From Chloroflexi bacterium UBA6077 (GTDB lineage: Bacteria > Chloroflexota > UBA6077), in the NCBI GenBank assembly GCA_002436065.1, contig DIXP01000021.1:161007-225006 (forward strand): a stretch of DNA of 64,000 nucleotides, read 5' to 3'. The notes below the pieces were generated by a model. That model made no database searches, had not been told where the DNA came from, and saw only the letters and a list, made by a program, of their open reading frames with translations. Of the stretch, positions 8,463 to 17,338 are shown one piece after another; position 1 is the first letter of the stretch; each line of letters begins with the position of its first letter. The position numbers and the translations under genes are program-made.

Positions 8463-9494
8463 TCACGTGTCTGCTCTCACCCGGCCCAATCCCTTGACAG
8501 CAGAGGCCTCAATTCTCCGATCACCTATGCGGCGAGCGACTTCAAGCGCAAGCTGAAAGTACTTGGAGGCATCCGAGACCTGACCACAACGCTGATGGAT
8601 GACCGCGATGTTGTTCAAGATAGTCGCTTCGGCCGCTTGGTGGTCCATTCTGCGAGCCACGTCTAGGCTCTCGTGGAACCGGCTGAGCGCGTCCTCCGTC
8701 CGCCCTTGAGAGAAGGACACAGCAGCCAGGTTGTTGAGCGTCTCCACCTCGCCTCGTCGATCTCCAATGGCGTGCCGCGCGTCGAGGGCGCGACGGTAGT
8801 AGCCGGCAGCCTCTTCCTTGCGATTCATGGCGTACAGCGCGCCCGCGATGTTGTTGAGGCATGTGGCTCGGTGCGCCTGGTCCCCGACGGACACAAGAAT
8901 TGGTAGCGCCTTCTCGAAGCTGGCTAGCGCCTCTTGATGTTGCCCCAATTGCCTTTGAGCCTGGCCGATGTTGAGCGAGACCATCGCTTCACCCTGAAGG
9001 TCACCCGTTTCCGCTCGGAGCCGAAGGGCAGCCTCGAAGTGCTCGAGCGCCGCCTGCGTGTTTCCAACAAGAAGGCTCACAGCTCCGAGGCTGTTGAGGG
9101 CAGCTCCCTCATGGTCGCGATCGCCGATGCGTCGAGCCAGCGTCAAAGCTTGTCGTAGGCGGCTGAGCGCCTTACGACGGTCACCCACTGCATTCCAGGC
9201 CCACCCAGCGTTGACCAACAAGGCAGCCCGGTCTGCATCGCGCTTCAATGTCCGAGCAGCCCCAAGGGCTCTCTCTTGCCACTCCACCGCCTCACGCCAG
9301 AGGCCACGGGTCTCCAAGGAGCCTCGGAGGCCTTGAGCATACTCGAGAGTTAGCTCCTGGTCTCCGCTCTCCGTGCTAACCCATCGCCAAGCGCGGCGTA
9401 TCTCACCAATCTCACGTTCGACGCGTTGCCAGTCGCCTTCGCCACTTCGTACCAGAGAGAGATAGTAGAGCGCATGGCGCCGCCGTGCGGTCAC
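8463..9494 (-). CDS. TPR protein, third of three in the NB-ARC operon
   Basis: The product is 343 residues, almost entirely tetratricopeptide repeats after an N-terminal module (ARRRHALYYLSL, then a W-rich stretch ending RRAWRW). The start is GTG 9494, overlapping the upstream stop as GTGA, which implies translational coupling. Repeats such as LNNLAAVSFSQGRTEDALSRF show the usual small/large residue pattern at about 40-residue spacing. TPR solenoids bind proteins or peptides. It is the last gene of the operon. In single-chain relatives this region is fused to the NB-ARC ATPase as the sensor, so a sensing or adaptor role is inferred. Confidence 0.85.
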   Translation of the reverse strand: MTARRRHALYYLSLVRSGEGDWQRVEREIGEIRRAWRWVSTESGDQELTLEYAQGLRGSLETRGLWREAVEWQERALGAARTLKRDADRAALLVNAGWAWNAVGDRRKALSRLRQALTLARRIGDRDHEGAALNSLGAVSLLVGNTQAALEHFEAALRLRAETGDLQGEAMVSLNIGQAQRQLGQHQEALASFEKALPILVSVGDQAHRATCLNNIAGALYAMNRKEEAAGYYRRALDARHAIGDRRGEVETLNNLAAVSFSQGRTEDALSRFHESLDVARRMDHQAAEATILNNIAVIHQRCGQVSDASKYFQLALEVARRIGDRRIEASAVKGLGRVRADT

Positions 9495-11032
9495 GATTGT
9501 CCCCGTTTCCCAAGCTGAAGTAGGCCAGACTGAAGACGCCCAACGTAGGTGCTGTGCCGCTCGGCATCAGGTAATTCTGCGGCTCTCTCCAGCTGAACGG
9601 TTCGACGCATCAGTTCGAGGGCGCGCTCAAGGTCCCCCTCCCGCTCAAGGAGCGTCGCCAAGCACCAACCGTACTGCGCCTCGCTCTCATGATCCCCGAT
9701 CTCACGCGAAATGGCCAAAGCCTGAGAATAGTGGTCAGCGGCCTTCTCAACCTGATCGAGTCGCAGGTATGCAGCCCCCAACCGGCCCAGCCGAAGGCTT
9801 TCACCCCACCGATCGCCGATCTGGCGGGCGATTGCCAGAGCCTCTTCGAAGCGTCGTATGGCCTCCGTGGGGTTATGCTGGCGTTGATGAAGGCGACCCA
9901 ACTCGCTCAACCAAGCCGCCTCATTCTGCCGATCGCCCGTGAACCGAGCCATCTCCACAGCGCGCTCTAACAAGGTGACTGCCCCGATGAGGTCTCCCAG
10001 GTCTGCGAGGCCCGTTCCGAGAATTCCAGTCCGGATCCCCTGCGCTCTCACGTCCCCAACATCTCTGGCGATTTCCACGGCCTGCGTAACGTATTCGATG
10101 GCCTTCTGAGCATCTCCCAGATCGAGGTACGCCTTGCCGAGGTTGCTCAACCAGGCACCCTCGGATGGACGATCACCGATGTCGCGCGCGATCGTAAGCG
10201 CATCGTGAAAGCTCGAAACCGCCCGCTCTCGTTCCGCCAGGTCAAGCCGGCTTCGCCCCAGGTTCCCGAGCCAGGCACCCTCGTTCCGGCGGTCCCTGAT
10301 CTCACGGGCGATCTGCAACGCCCGTTCGAAGTAGGAGATCGCCGTGGACAACTCCCCCAGAGCAGCATAGGCAAGTCCGAGGTTTCCTAGGTCCGCGCCT
10401 TCGCTCCGCCTGTCCCCCAACTCTTCGCTGATCCGGAGCGCCTCCTGGTGGTACTCGATGCCTCGATGGATCTCGCCGCGGTTCACGTGGATCAGGCCCA
10501 GGTTCCCCAACCAGTTCGCCTCCTTGCCTCGATCCCCCAGCCCACGATGAAGGACGAGAGCCTGCTGGAAATGCTCCGTCGCTCTTGGCATCTCCCCCAA
10601 CTGCATGTATGCGAGCCCGAGATTGCCCAGCCTGTCACCCTCAGCGCGGAGGTCGCCCGCATCGCGGGCAATCTTCAATGCTTCCTCGTAGCACTCGATC
10701 GCCTGTCGCGCGTCCCCGAGCCGGTAGTATGCCAAACCCAAGTCGCTGAGGAGGACACCTGTCGCCGGACGGTGTCTTGTTGGCGCCTCGGCAGGCGGCA
10801 GAGCTCTCCTGATCCACGTGACGGCTTCCGCCCAGAGTCCCCGCGTTTCCTGGAACGGGAACAGGGTCTGAACGTATGGCAGCATGAACGATTCGTTTGT
10901 CGCGGAGGCCATCCAGTGCCAGGCGCGTCGAACTTGTGCGTACTCCAAGTCGATCTGCTGCCAATTGGATCTCCCGCCTTGAGCAAGCTCTAGGTAGTAC
11001 AGGGCATGACGCTCGCGAGCCGTAGCCTTCAA
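9491..11032 (-). CDS. TPR protein, second of three in the NB-ARC operon
   Basis: The product is 513 residues. It begins at TTG 11032, overlapping the previous stop as TTGA. It opens with the same module as its neighbours (ARERHALYYLEL, then VRRAWHW and a RGLWAEAV segment). About ten TPRs follow, with very regular LGNLGLAYxxLGE units at about 40 residues. Regular repeats and near-identical units suggest recent internal duplication. It is paralogous to the products at 8463 and 11029. It probably forms part of a multi-protein sensor with the NB-ARC ATPase. The rare start codon depends on coupling to upstream translation. Confidence 0.85.
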   Translation of the reverse strand: MKATARERHALYYLELAQGGRSNWQQIDLEYAQVRRAWHWMASATNESFMLPYVQTLFPFQETRGLWAEAVTWIRRALPPAEAPTRHRPATGVLLSDLGLAYYRLGDARQAIECYEEALKIARDAGDLRAEGDRLGNLGLAYMQLGEMPRATEHFQQALVLHRGLGDRGKEANWLGNLGLIHVNRGEIHRGIEYHQEALRISEELGDRRSEGADLGNLGLAYAALGELSTAISYFERALQIAREIRDRRNEGAWLGNLGRSRLDLAERERAVSSFHDALTIARDIGDRPSEGAWLSNLGKAYLDLGDAQKAIEYVTQAVEIARDVGDVRAQGIRTGILGTGLADLGDLIGAVTLLERAVEMARFTGDRQNEAAWLSELGRLHQRQHNPTEAIRRFEEALAIARQIGDRWGESLRLGRLGAAYLRLDQVEKAADHYSQALAISREIGDHESEAQYGWCLATLLEREGDLERALELMRRTVQLERAAELPDAERHSTYVGRLQSGLLQLGKRGQS

Positions 11033-12561
11033 TCCAGCACCCCCAACCGAAGCAACCGACGGCGCACGGCTTCCAACGCTGCTCGATCCAGTGCCAGATC
11101 AGTGGACTGGATTGACTCATCGATCGCAACAACCTGTTCGAGGGAGTCGACGGCCTGCCCCAGATCGCCTCCGGCTTCTTGCACCTTCGCCATGTTGAAC
11201 ATCGTCACACGCTCGCTCTCCCGATCACCGACTTCCCGGAAGATGGCGAGAGCTCGTTCGAACAACTCCAGCGCGCGGCTCCAGTCCCCCGACTGGCAGA
11301 GCACGCTGGCGATGTTGTTCAGCGTTGTCGCTGCTCCTGATCGGTCTCCCACCTCCTCCTGGATAGGCAACGCCTGCTGGAAATGGGAAAGGGCCGCGTG
11401 AGTGTTGCCCAGGACACGATGAACTTCGCCGAGGTTGCTGAGCGTGATGGCCTCTCCAGAGCGGTCTTGCACTCCCCGCCGAAGGTGCAGCACTTCCTCG
11501 TAGATCTGGCGCGCCCGTTCAGGCTCCCCCAGAGCGTAATGCGCGCCGGCCGCGTTGTTGAGAGTCGTAGCCTTCTCGGCGCGTTCGCCGACCTCTCGCT
11601 GAATAGCTACCGCGCTCTCGTAGTACTCCAGAGCCTGTCGAGGATCGCCTAGGTAGTGATGGACTGCACCCATGTTGTTGAGCGTAGTAGCCTGACCAGG
11701 GAGATCACCAATCTCCCGCTGGATCGACAACGCTTCCTCGTAACGATCGAGCGCCTCTCGCCTGCGACCTAGGGTGTAGTGGACGGTCCCAACTGCACGA
11801 AGTGCTGCGGCTTCACCTGCGCGGTCGCCGGATTGCTGAAGGGCCGTGAGAGCCTGATGGTAGTGCTCGAGGGCGTGCCCCCAATCTCCCAGGTTGGCGT
11901 ACGCCAGGCCGATGTTCACCAGCACCGCGCCCTGTCCTTTGACATGGGCTAGATCTCGGAAGAGGGCTAGAGCCTGCTGATAGTTGGCCAGCGCCGGGGA
12001 GCGATCCCCAAGTCGGTCGTGGACGAGACCGAGGTCGTTGAGAGTGGTCGCCTGGCCGAAGCGGTCGCCCTCTTCGCTCTGAATGGAGAGGGCTTTCAGG
12101 TAGTAATCAAGAGCTTGTCGGGGTTCCCCCAGGCCGTAGTGGACCTGCCCGATGCCGGTGAGCGTGAGGGCTTCGCCGCGCCGGTCCATTGTCTCGCGGC
12201 GAACGGCCAACGCCTGGTGGTAGAGATCGAGGGCGTTTCGCGTGGCACCCAGAGACAAGTGACACCAGGCGAGGTTGTGGAGCAGCGTTCCTTCAGCCTG
12301 GCGGTCTCCAGAGGTGCGGACTATCGACAATCCGCGCTCAAGCCATGACAGGTAGTCGCGCCACAGTCCACGGGCGCTCAGGAAGAGATGCACAGTCCAT
12401 AGGAATCTGAGGGCTTGATGATCTTGTCCCTGGGTTGAGCCCATCCACTCCCAAGCCTGCCTGATCTGCGGCCACTCCGCGTCGAACCATGTCCAGTCGC
12501 CGGAGTGAGTCTCGGCCCAGGCCAGGTAGTGCCGTGCGTGGCGTTCACGCGCGTGGCTCAC
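11029..12561 (-). CDS. TPR protein, first of three in the NB-ARC operon
   Basis: The product is 510 residues, beginning at GTG 12561 inside the stop of the NB-ARC gene (GTGA). Its N-terminus (ARERHARHYLAWAE, then IRQAWEW) is the linker that in single-polypeptide NB-ARC-TPR proteins directly follows the winged-helix domain. Here a stop/start overlap falls exactly at that boundary. About ten TPRs follow (units like TLNNMGAVHHYLGDPRQALEYY), ending in a short helical cap. It would act as the peptide- or protein-binding arm of the STAND machine. Confidence 0.85.
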   Translation of the reverse strand: MSHARERHARHYLAWAETHSGDWTWFDAEWPQIRQAWEWMGSTQGQDHQALRFLWTVHLFLSARGLWRDYLSWLERGLSIVRTSGDRQAEGTLLHNLAWCHLSLGATRNALDLYHQALAVRRETMDRRGEALTLTGIGQVHYGLGEPRQALDYYLKALSIQSEEGDRFGQATTLNDLGLVHDRLGDRSPALANYQQALALFRDLAHVKGQGAVLVNIGLAYANLGDWGHALEHYHQALTALQQSGDRAGEAAALRAVGTVHYTLGRRREALDRYEEALSIQREIGDLPGQATTLNNMGAVHHYLGDPRQALEYYESAVAIQREVGERAEKATTLNNAAGAHYALGEPERARQIYEEVLHLRRGVQDRSGEAITLSNLGEVHRVLGNTHAALSHFQQALPIQEEVGDRSGAATTLNNIASVLCQSGDWSRALELFERALAIFREVGDRESERVTMFNMAKVQEAGGDLGQAVDSLEQVVAIDESIQSTDLALDRAALEAVRRRLLRLGVLD

Positions 12562-14051
12562 AATCCCCTCGCGTCCATCATCTCAGCCGCGTAATCTGCC
12601 AGCAGTGCATGCATCCAATACCGCTCGCCTCGCCGTTCCACCAGGCCCCGCTGAATGAACCCAGACACCGTGGCTTCCGCATCCACGGTAGAGCACTCCC
12701 AAACGCTGGCAGCGGCGTTGATCTCCCACGTCAATGGCTCGCCCCCAAACGTCGCCAGCATGGCGAACCTGTCCTGGTCGATGCTGCTCAGACGCTCCAC
12801 GCTTAGCCCAAGAATCGCCTGCAGCGAGACCGGATGATCTTCGTCGATGCCGGGCCGACCTTCGGCTTGGAGTAATCGGAGGCGTGCATCGCGTCGGTCG
12901 ATCAGTTCCCCAACCAGTCTCTGCATGCGAGTTGGAACGTCGGTCTCGCTGGCCAGGAACCTGCCGGCCAGCGTTAGCGCGAGCGGAAGGAACTCGAGTC
13001 GTTCGCAGAGGCGTAGGGCAACTCTCTCGTCAGTGGAGACAACTTCCGGTGCTAGACGGCGGAGCAGCGCCAGAGAGGCTTCTGCGTTCAGCACCTCGAT
13101 TCGCAAGGTCTTCTCGCGTGTAGCTAAGGTATGGGCAATTGGAGACTCCCGCGTGGTGAGTAGCGTGCGACACCGCGGCCCGGCAACCATGAAATACTGC
13201 CCGTGAGTAACCTCCCAGACGTCATCCACGATGATTAGCATGCGGCGATGGTACAGGGCGCCTCGCAGACGATCACGGCAAGCGGTCTCGTCGCGCTCCG
13301 GCACCAGGTCCACGCCGAGTGCCTTGCCCCAGGCCTCGAGCAGGAACCGCACAGTCGGACGCGGGCCAACCGAGCTCCACAACACGCCGTCAGGGAAGAG
13401 AGTCGGGACCACCTCCAGCCGTCCCAGCGCTGCGGCCAAGGTGGTCTTGCCAATGCCACCCATCCCGTGCAAGGCAACGGGTGCTACGTCCATCGCGGCC
13501 GCATCGTCCAGGCGTAGGAGGTCGAAGACTCGTGCCACGTCATCGTCGCGGCCGAGGACGCCCTGTGGAGGTAGCGGAGGCGCCATGAAAGGACGATGCG
13601 TTTGCTCGCCCGAAGCGGCAGCGCTTGTGCTGGCGATGTCGCCAACGGCCAGGCCATAGACCGAGCCGTGAACGATCACTGCCTGCTGTCCGGCGAAGAC
13701 CATGTATCCAGACTGCCGGGCCTGATCTAGCAGTGCCGCCAGGTCGTGCGCGAGCTCCGGATCGTCGGCCAGCAACTTCCTCATCTGAAGGTGCAGAGCA
13801 GTCTGGGCACGCTCATCGGCGGGCACGTTCGCCACGTTCTGGAGGGCATCCTTCACGTCGGGCTTGGCTTCCACCTTGTGTCTCAGCCTGCTCCAAACGA
13901 GTTTCGCATGCTCCCAGGCGGCTCCTCCCACCTGCTTTCCAGCTTCCTCTGCTGCCTTTTCACCGGCCTTCTGCAGATACGGAAGCCATGGAGTGAGGAA
14001 TAGACCCAGATCTCTCGCCAAGCTCATCGGGTCGACGGCGCCGTTTCCCAT
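12558..14051 (-). CDS. NB-ARC (STAND) ATPase with novel N-terminal domain
   Basis: The product is 497 residues. Residues 1-135 form a helical region (LQKAGEKAAEEAGKQVGG, then a segment ending HLQMRKLLADDPELAHDL) that I know only from other bacterial STAND proteins and would treat as an effector-associated domain. The NB-ARC core has the P-loop GMGGIGKTT at 196-204 and Walker B LIIVDDVW at 272-279. An arginine-rich sensor and a GLPL-like FLPLAL motif follow, then a winged-helix domain (about 410-490). STAND ATPases switch from an ADP-bound monomer to an ATP-bound oligomer on ligand binding. The sensor repeats are absent from this chain and are encoded by three downstream TPR genes. It is first in the operon. 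Confidence 0.85.
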   Translation of the reverse strand: MGNGAVDPMSLARDLGLFLTPWLPYLQKAGEKAAEEAGKQVGGAAWEHAKLVWSRLRHKVEAKPDVKDALQNVANVPADERAQTALHLQMRKLLADDPELAHDLAALLDQARQSGYMVFAGQQAVIVHGSVYGLAVGDIASTSAAASGEQTHRPFMAPPLPPQGVLGRDDDVARVFDLLRLDDAAAMDVAPVALHGMGGIGKTTLAAALGRLEVVPTLFPDGVLWSSVGPRPTVRFLLEAWGKALGVDLVPERDETACRDRLRGALYHRRMLIIVDDVWEVTHGQYFMVAGPRCRTLLTTRESPIAHTLATREKTLRIEVLNAEASLALLRRLAPEVVSTDERVALRLCERLEFLPLALTLAGRFLASETDVPTRMQRLVGELIDRRDARLRLLQAEGRPGIDEDHPVSLQAILGLSVERLSSIDQDRFAMLATFGGEPLTWEINAAASVWECSTVDAEATVSGFIQRGLVERRGERYWMHALLADYAAEMMDARGL

Positions 14052-14304
14052 TCCAGAACCTCCCCGCGAGTATGCCCGATCTTTGCTCGTGCGCCACGCG
14101 ACACTGCAAGACGGCCTTGACCAACTACAGTGTGGCGAATCCTTACGCGCACGCCGCTGCTCTCCATTCTACTGCCGAGGTTGGCGAACGCACGAGTATC
14201 AGTCAAGATATCTCTGGTTTTGCAGACACCAGCCTCAGTCTGTATTGCATGCCGTACGGTTCGCGCGTCCGCAAGACGCACCCGTATCGAGTCGCCTCTA
14301 TCGA
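14052..14304. other. Intergenic, probable promoter region of the NB-ARC operon
   Basis: These 253 bases lie upstream of the NB-ARC start on the minus strand and after the small membrane-protein gene, also minus. I see no gene or strong inverted repeat. The NB-ARC operon could share the upstream gene's transcript or have its own promoter here. Confidence 0.4.
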
Positions 14305-14703
14305 TTAGCGTGGAAGACTGAGAAAGACGCCGATGACGGTGGCAAGAAGAGTGACGCTTGCCATCATGAAGGTTGCCACGATCCAAGCATGGGAGTTGTT
14401 GATGACGGCCCATCCGGCTTCGGTCAGACGGTATACGGGACCAGAGCCGGTGAGCAGGGCTCCCTTAGGCAGGGACCCGTCCGGCGCAAGCTTCCCAGTA
14501 GGGACTGCGTTCAGTTCGATGGCGACCCATCCACGTAGTTGGGCAGTGCGAAGGGCAGCGGCAACGTGAGGATCATCTTCTTCGCTGACCGCCTGTTCTA
14601 TGACCCAGTAGTTGCCGGGCTGGAAGATGAGCGCAACACGCAGCCTGGCAAGGCGAGCGAGTGTTGATTTGATCAGGCGTTCCCGTTTCCAATCCTCGAA
14701 CAT
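14305..14703 (-). CDS. Small protein with one C-terminal transmembrane helix
   Basis: The product is 132 residues. A soluble, mixed N-terminal region of about 100 residues (opening LIKSTLARLARLRVALIF, later GPVYRLTEAGW) looks like a winged-helix fold. It is followed by one hydrophobic helix (WIVATFMMASVTLLATVIGV) at the C-terminus, giving a tail-anchored topology. No family is recognised. It lies upstream of the NB-ARC/TPR operon in the same direction, separated by about 250 bases. Membrane-anchored partners of STAND proteins can be effectors, but here that is inference from position only. Confidence 0.6.
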   Translation of the reverse strand: MFEDWKRERLIKSTLARLARLRVALIFQPGNYWVIEQAVSEEDDPHVAAALRTAQLRGWVAIELNAVPTGKLAPDGSLPKGALLTGSGPVYRLTEAGWAVINNSHAWIVATFMMASVTLLATVIGVFLSLPR

Positions 14704-14768
14704 ACGCTAGCTCCTTTCGGCGATGCGCCCAATGTTCCAGTTGAGCGGCGACGTGCCAACTCCGTCCG

Positions 14769-15705
14769 CTAGAACGGGTTGCTATGCCGCGCCTGCCAAA
14801 CCCTGGTCGACCCTCTTGTGAGAAGATCCTCGTACTTCCTGGTGCCGCCTTCGGCCAGACGGATTCTGTGGCGCCTCCATCGAGAGCCGTAGTTCATCGC
14901 GTCCAGGCAAGAACTGTCCAACTGCGCTTGCATTCGGTCCGAGCGGTCGAGCCGGCCCACAATCGTAGCCAGTCTTCCTGGATGCGTGGCACGACGAAGT
15001 TGTTCGGCTGACCAGCCTTGCGTGGCAATGTGGGGCTTATTGCACTTGAGATCGAGATCCAACATCTTAACCAGAGCGAGCATCTCGTCTGCTATCGCCA
15101 CAGGCTGCCTGGTCGCGCGGACCTACCAGTGCCAACGATCAGCCAATGCCTGAACTTCTGCGTGCTCCTCAACAAGACCCTGTCGCGTTTCGTCCACCAC
15201 CTTGGAGTGGACCAGGGAGACAGAATCGCCAAGCCGAAACGTGCCCAACTGGATTGCCACAAGCGAGATTGCCCCATTGAACCAGGCCGATCACGTTCAG
15301 GAGCGGGCCGGTAATCTCCTTCGCCGAGATTACGGCGGTGTGGCCGCACCGCAGGTAACGCCTCCACCAGATGTCCCACAGTATTCGGTCGTGCGAATGA
15401 GATGTGCCACGTCGGTCCTGCCGAGCAGACACTCCACCTCGTACCTCTTGTTCGTCTCAGCGTCTTGAAGGAGCAGGTTGAGACGGCCCGCCCCACAGCT
15501 GGGGCCGGTCCTTGTCCTTGAGGATAAGATCTCCAAGGCCGAGAAGCGAGGGATCCTCACCGATGCGATCCTGAAGACACAGTTCGGCGAGTTCATGGTG
15601 GTCTTCAGCCAAAGTGCCTCTGGCTTCGCGTATTTCGGATACGCCATTACCCTCTCCATTGATTCGCGGCCCGCCCAACAGCGAAGATCACGAGAGGGCA
15701 TCTAG
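14769..15705 (-). pseudogene. Frameshifted remnant of a conserved hypothetical gene
   Basis: Reading on the minus strand, coherent protein similarity jumps between frames. It runs through HHELAELCLQDRIGED, then LLLQDAETNKRYEVECLLG and VAHLIRTTEYWDIW. It continues with RCGHTAVISAKEITGPLLNV, then VAIQLGTFRLGD, and ends in ALVKMLDLDLKCNKPHIA. These segments follow the order of a widespread hypothetical family with a YEVE-x-x-LG core and an FLNVI-like strand. At least three frameshifts and an in-frame stop separate them, so the gene is dead. The longest single-frame piece is 14769-15101. A nuclease-like fold is possible from the Glu-rich core but unproven. Confidence 0.55.
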
Positions 15706-16419
15706 CGAAGCGGAGAATCCACCCGGCGGAGCACCTTGTTCTGCGTACTTCTTCAAGACTCGAAACGCCTGCTCTTTGGCGACATTCAACACAGCGTCTA
15801 CTACATCGAAATTGGCCTTGATCTCAAGTACATCCTGATCTCTGGGGCCTACCACTTGCCGGCGGTCAACAGACATTGGCTGACTGAAGAATCGCCGTCC
15901 CTCATGGGTATACTTGTTCCTTACTTTGTAAAGGTAGGCTGCTATTCTTGGTATATCTGAGCACTTCTCGCTGCCCCGTGTGACTAGCGGCGTAACTAGA
16001 AAAAAGTGCGTTTGTCCATCGTAACTTGAAAGAACATACGCGCAGCTTCAGCGAAACCAGGTAACGTAACCGGAAAAGAGAGCACGGTCCAGATGGTAGC
16101 GCGTGTCATTCTACAATACTGCATACCCATAGCTATAAGGCTGGCCTAATCGCCAGGGCGTCCTGAGTAGCTTTTTCAACTTGCGTGACTCGATCTGGTC
16201 CATAGATTGACGCCGTATTCTTTTTCAACTTACGGAGGATTCGCGTATGTTTTTTCAGGTTGTAAAGGATTATTTTCACTGAGGTCCCTCAGGCCAAGAC
16301 AGGTTTCGGCGGTCGAGTTGGACAAGGGTTCGGTACCGAGAATCCTTTGTAACTTGAAAAAACATACGCGCTCGCTCGCTGGATTGGACGGCCGACACTG
16401 GCAGAAGCACCCTACTCTA
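15706..16419. other. Non-coding region with a mirrored repeat array
   Basis: About 700 bases, more AT-rich than the surroundings, with no supported gene. Its main content is the repeat family at 15990-16370. A central segment (16085-16170) is free of repeats. Confidence 0.55.
15990..16370. repeat. Array of about seven copies of a 21-23-bp motif in mirror arrangement
   Basis: The motif is approximately CGTAACTTGAAAAAACATACG. Copies on the plus strand begin at about 15990, 16020, 16065 (weak) and 16346. Inverted copies are at 16172-16185, 16221-16234 and 16242-16266. The best pair is 16242-16271 against the reverse complement of 16341-16370, with 27 of 30 matching. Left spacing is about 30 then 45 bases; right spacing is about 49 then 30, nearly a mirror image around 16120. 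This looks like the multiple terminal repeats of an insertion sequence (IS21-like in style) or clustered binding sites. No transposase remains between them. Confidence 0.7.
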
Positions 16420-16809
16420 CTACTGCTGAGACGGTCGGGTGCCTGAGCCTCTACGGTTCCGCGGAGCCCATACGTCCGGCCAAATGATCTGGGGATGCTT
16501 GTACCAACTTTGGGTACGCATTTGCTTTTCGCCGCTCAGTGCTAGGAGTTGAGCAGAGTATTCGCTCACGTTCAGGTACCTGGCGATTCGTCGGAAGGAA
16601 AAGGGCTTATCGCTGAGAGCCACAGCTGCGATGCAATACTGTTCACAGGTCTTGGCTGAGGGCATCTCTCCACGGAGCACCATGTCTGCCATTTCTTCCA
16701 GGTCCGATCCTCCCGCCTCTTCTGAGACTGCGCGAATCAAGTCCGCAGCCAGGGACATCTCCTCAGGGTCATGTAGAAGCTCGGACAGACAGCGTTGCAC
16801 GTAGTCCAA
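16420..16809 (-). CDS. Small unknown protein with HTH-like segment
   Basis: The product is 129 residues, with no recognised family. Residues 1-65 are acidic and helical (LLHDPEEMSLAADLI). A helix-turn-helix-like stretch follows (FSFRRIARYLNVSEYSAQLL), and the tail is basic. It starts 22 bases downstream of the XRE regulator gene on the same strand, so it is very likely co-transcribed. Such an XRE-plus-partner pair, divergent from a large defence operon, fits a regulatory role, with the XRE as DNA binder and this protein as a possible co-regulator. It could also be an antitoxin-like partner. Confidence 0.55.
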   Translation of the reverse strand: MDYVQRCLSELLHDPEEMSLAADLIRAVSEEAGGSDLEEMADMVLRGEMPSAKTCEQYCIAAVALSDKPFSFRRIARYLNVSEYSAQLLALSGEKQMRTQSWYKHPQIIWPDVWAPRNRRGSGTRPSQQ

Positions 16810-16830
16810 GTAGATTCCTGTTTCCTCGAT

Positions 16831-17232
16831 CTAGCTTACAGCCCGCCGAATGGCCGAGATGAGGAAGAACCAATCTTCCTCGGTTCGAGGACGCCTCCCT
16901 CGGTATTCGATAGTGGATAAGAGACTGACCTCGTCCTCGGAAAGCCTGTAGAAGTTACGCGCTCTACTCAGCGAAACGGGTAGTTGCTGCCGCTCGGGAG
17001 GTGACGACCGACTCTCCGTGATGCCGAGCAATTGGTGAACGGAGGTATCCAGGGCGTCGGCGATGCGGCACAGAACTACCGCTGAGGGGGAGCGTCCCTC
17101 AGTTGTCTCCAATTCGCAAAGGTAGCTGGCTGAAATCCCTACCTTCCTCGCGAGGCTGGATAGTTTCACAGCCCTTGCGGTGCGAAGCTCCCGGATACGC
17201 TTTCCCAGGCCGACAGCTACATCTCTTGGCAT
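16831..17232 (-). CDS. XRE-family transcriptional regulator
   Basis: The product is 133 residues. Residues 8-65 form a classic Cro/C1-type helix-turn-helix: LGKRIRELRTARAVKLSSLA, then KVGISASYLCELETTEGRSP, then LCRIADALDTSVHQLLG. The C-terminal half is a short unknown region with a PRTEEDWFFLI segment. It is divergent from the NurA-HerA-Mre11-Rad50-Wadjet series across a 106-base intergenic region, the usual arrangement for an autoregulated repressor of a defence operon. Control of that operon is inferred from position. Confidence 0.85.
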   Translation of the reverse strand: MPRDVAVGLGKRIRELRTARAVKLSSLARKVGISASYLCELETTEGRSPSAVVLCRIADALDTSVHQLLGITESRSSPPERQQLPVSLSRARNFYRLSEDEVSLLSTIEYRGRRPRTEEDWFFLISAIRRAVS

Positions 17233-17338
17233 TCTTGTTCGCTCCAGTGAAAAAGATCCAACTAGAACGAATGGATTTGGTTGTTGATGCCTATCCGGAA
17301 GTATACACTAGCCCAGTAACTACTTGGAGGGTGCAGCG
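17233..17338. promoter_or_regulatory. Divergent promoter region between the XRE gene and nurA
   Basis: These 106 bases must hold the promoters for both directions. A TATACA-like -10 candidate lies at 17302-17307 for the rightward operon, with a weak TTGGTT at a long (19-base) spacing. A strong ribosome site (TTGGAGGG, 17324-17331) precedes ATG 17339. I found no clean operator palindrome. Confidence 0.4.
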
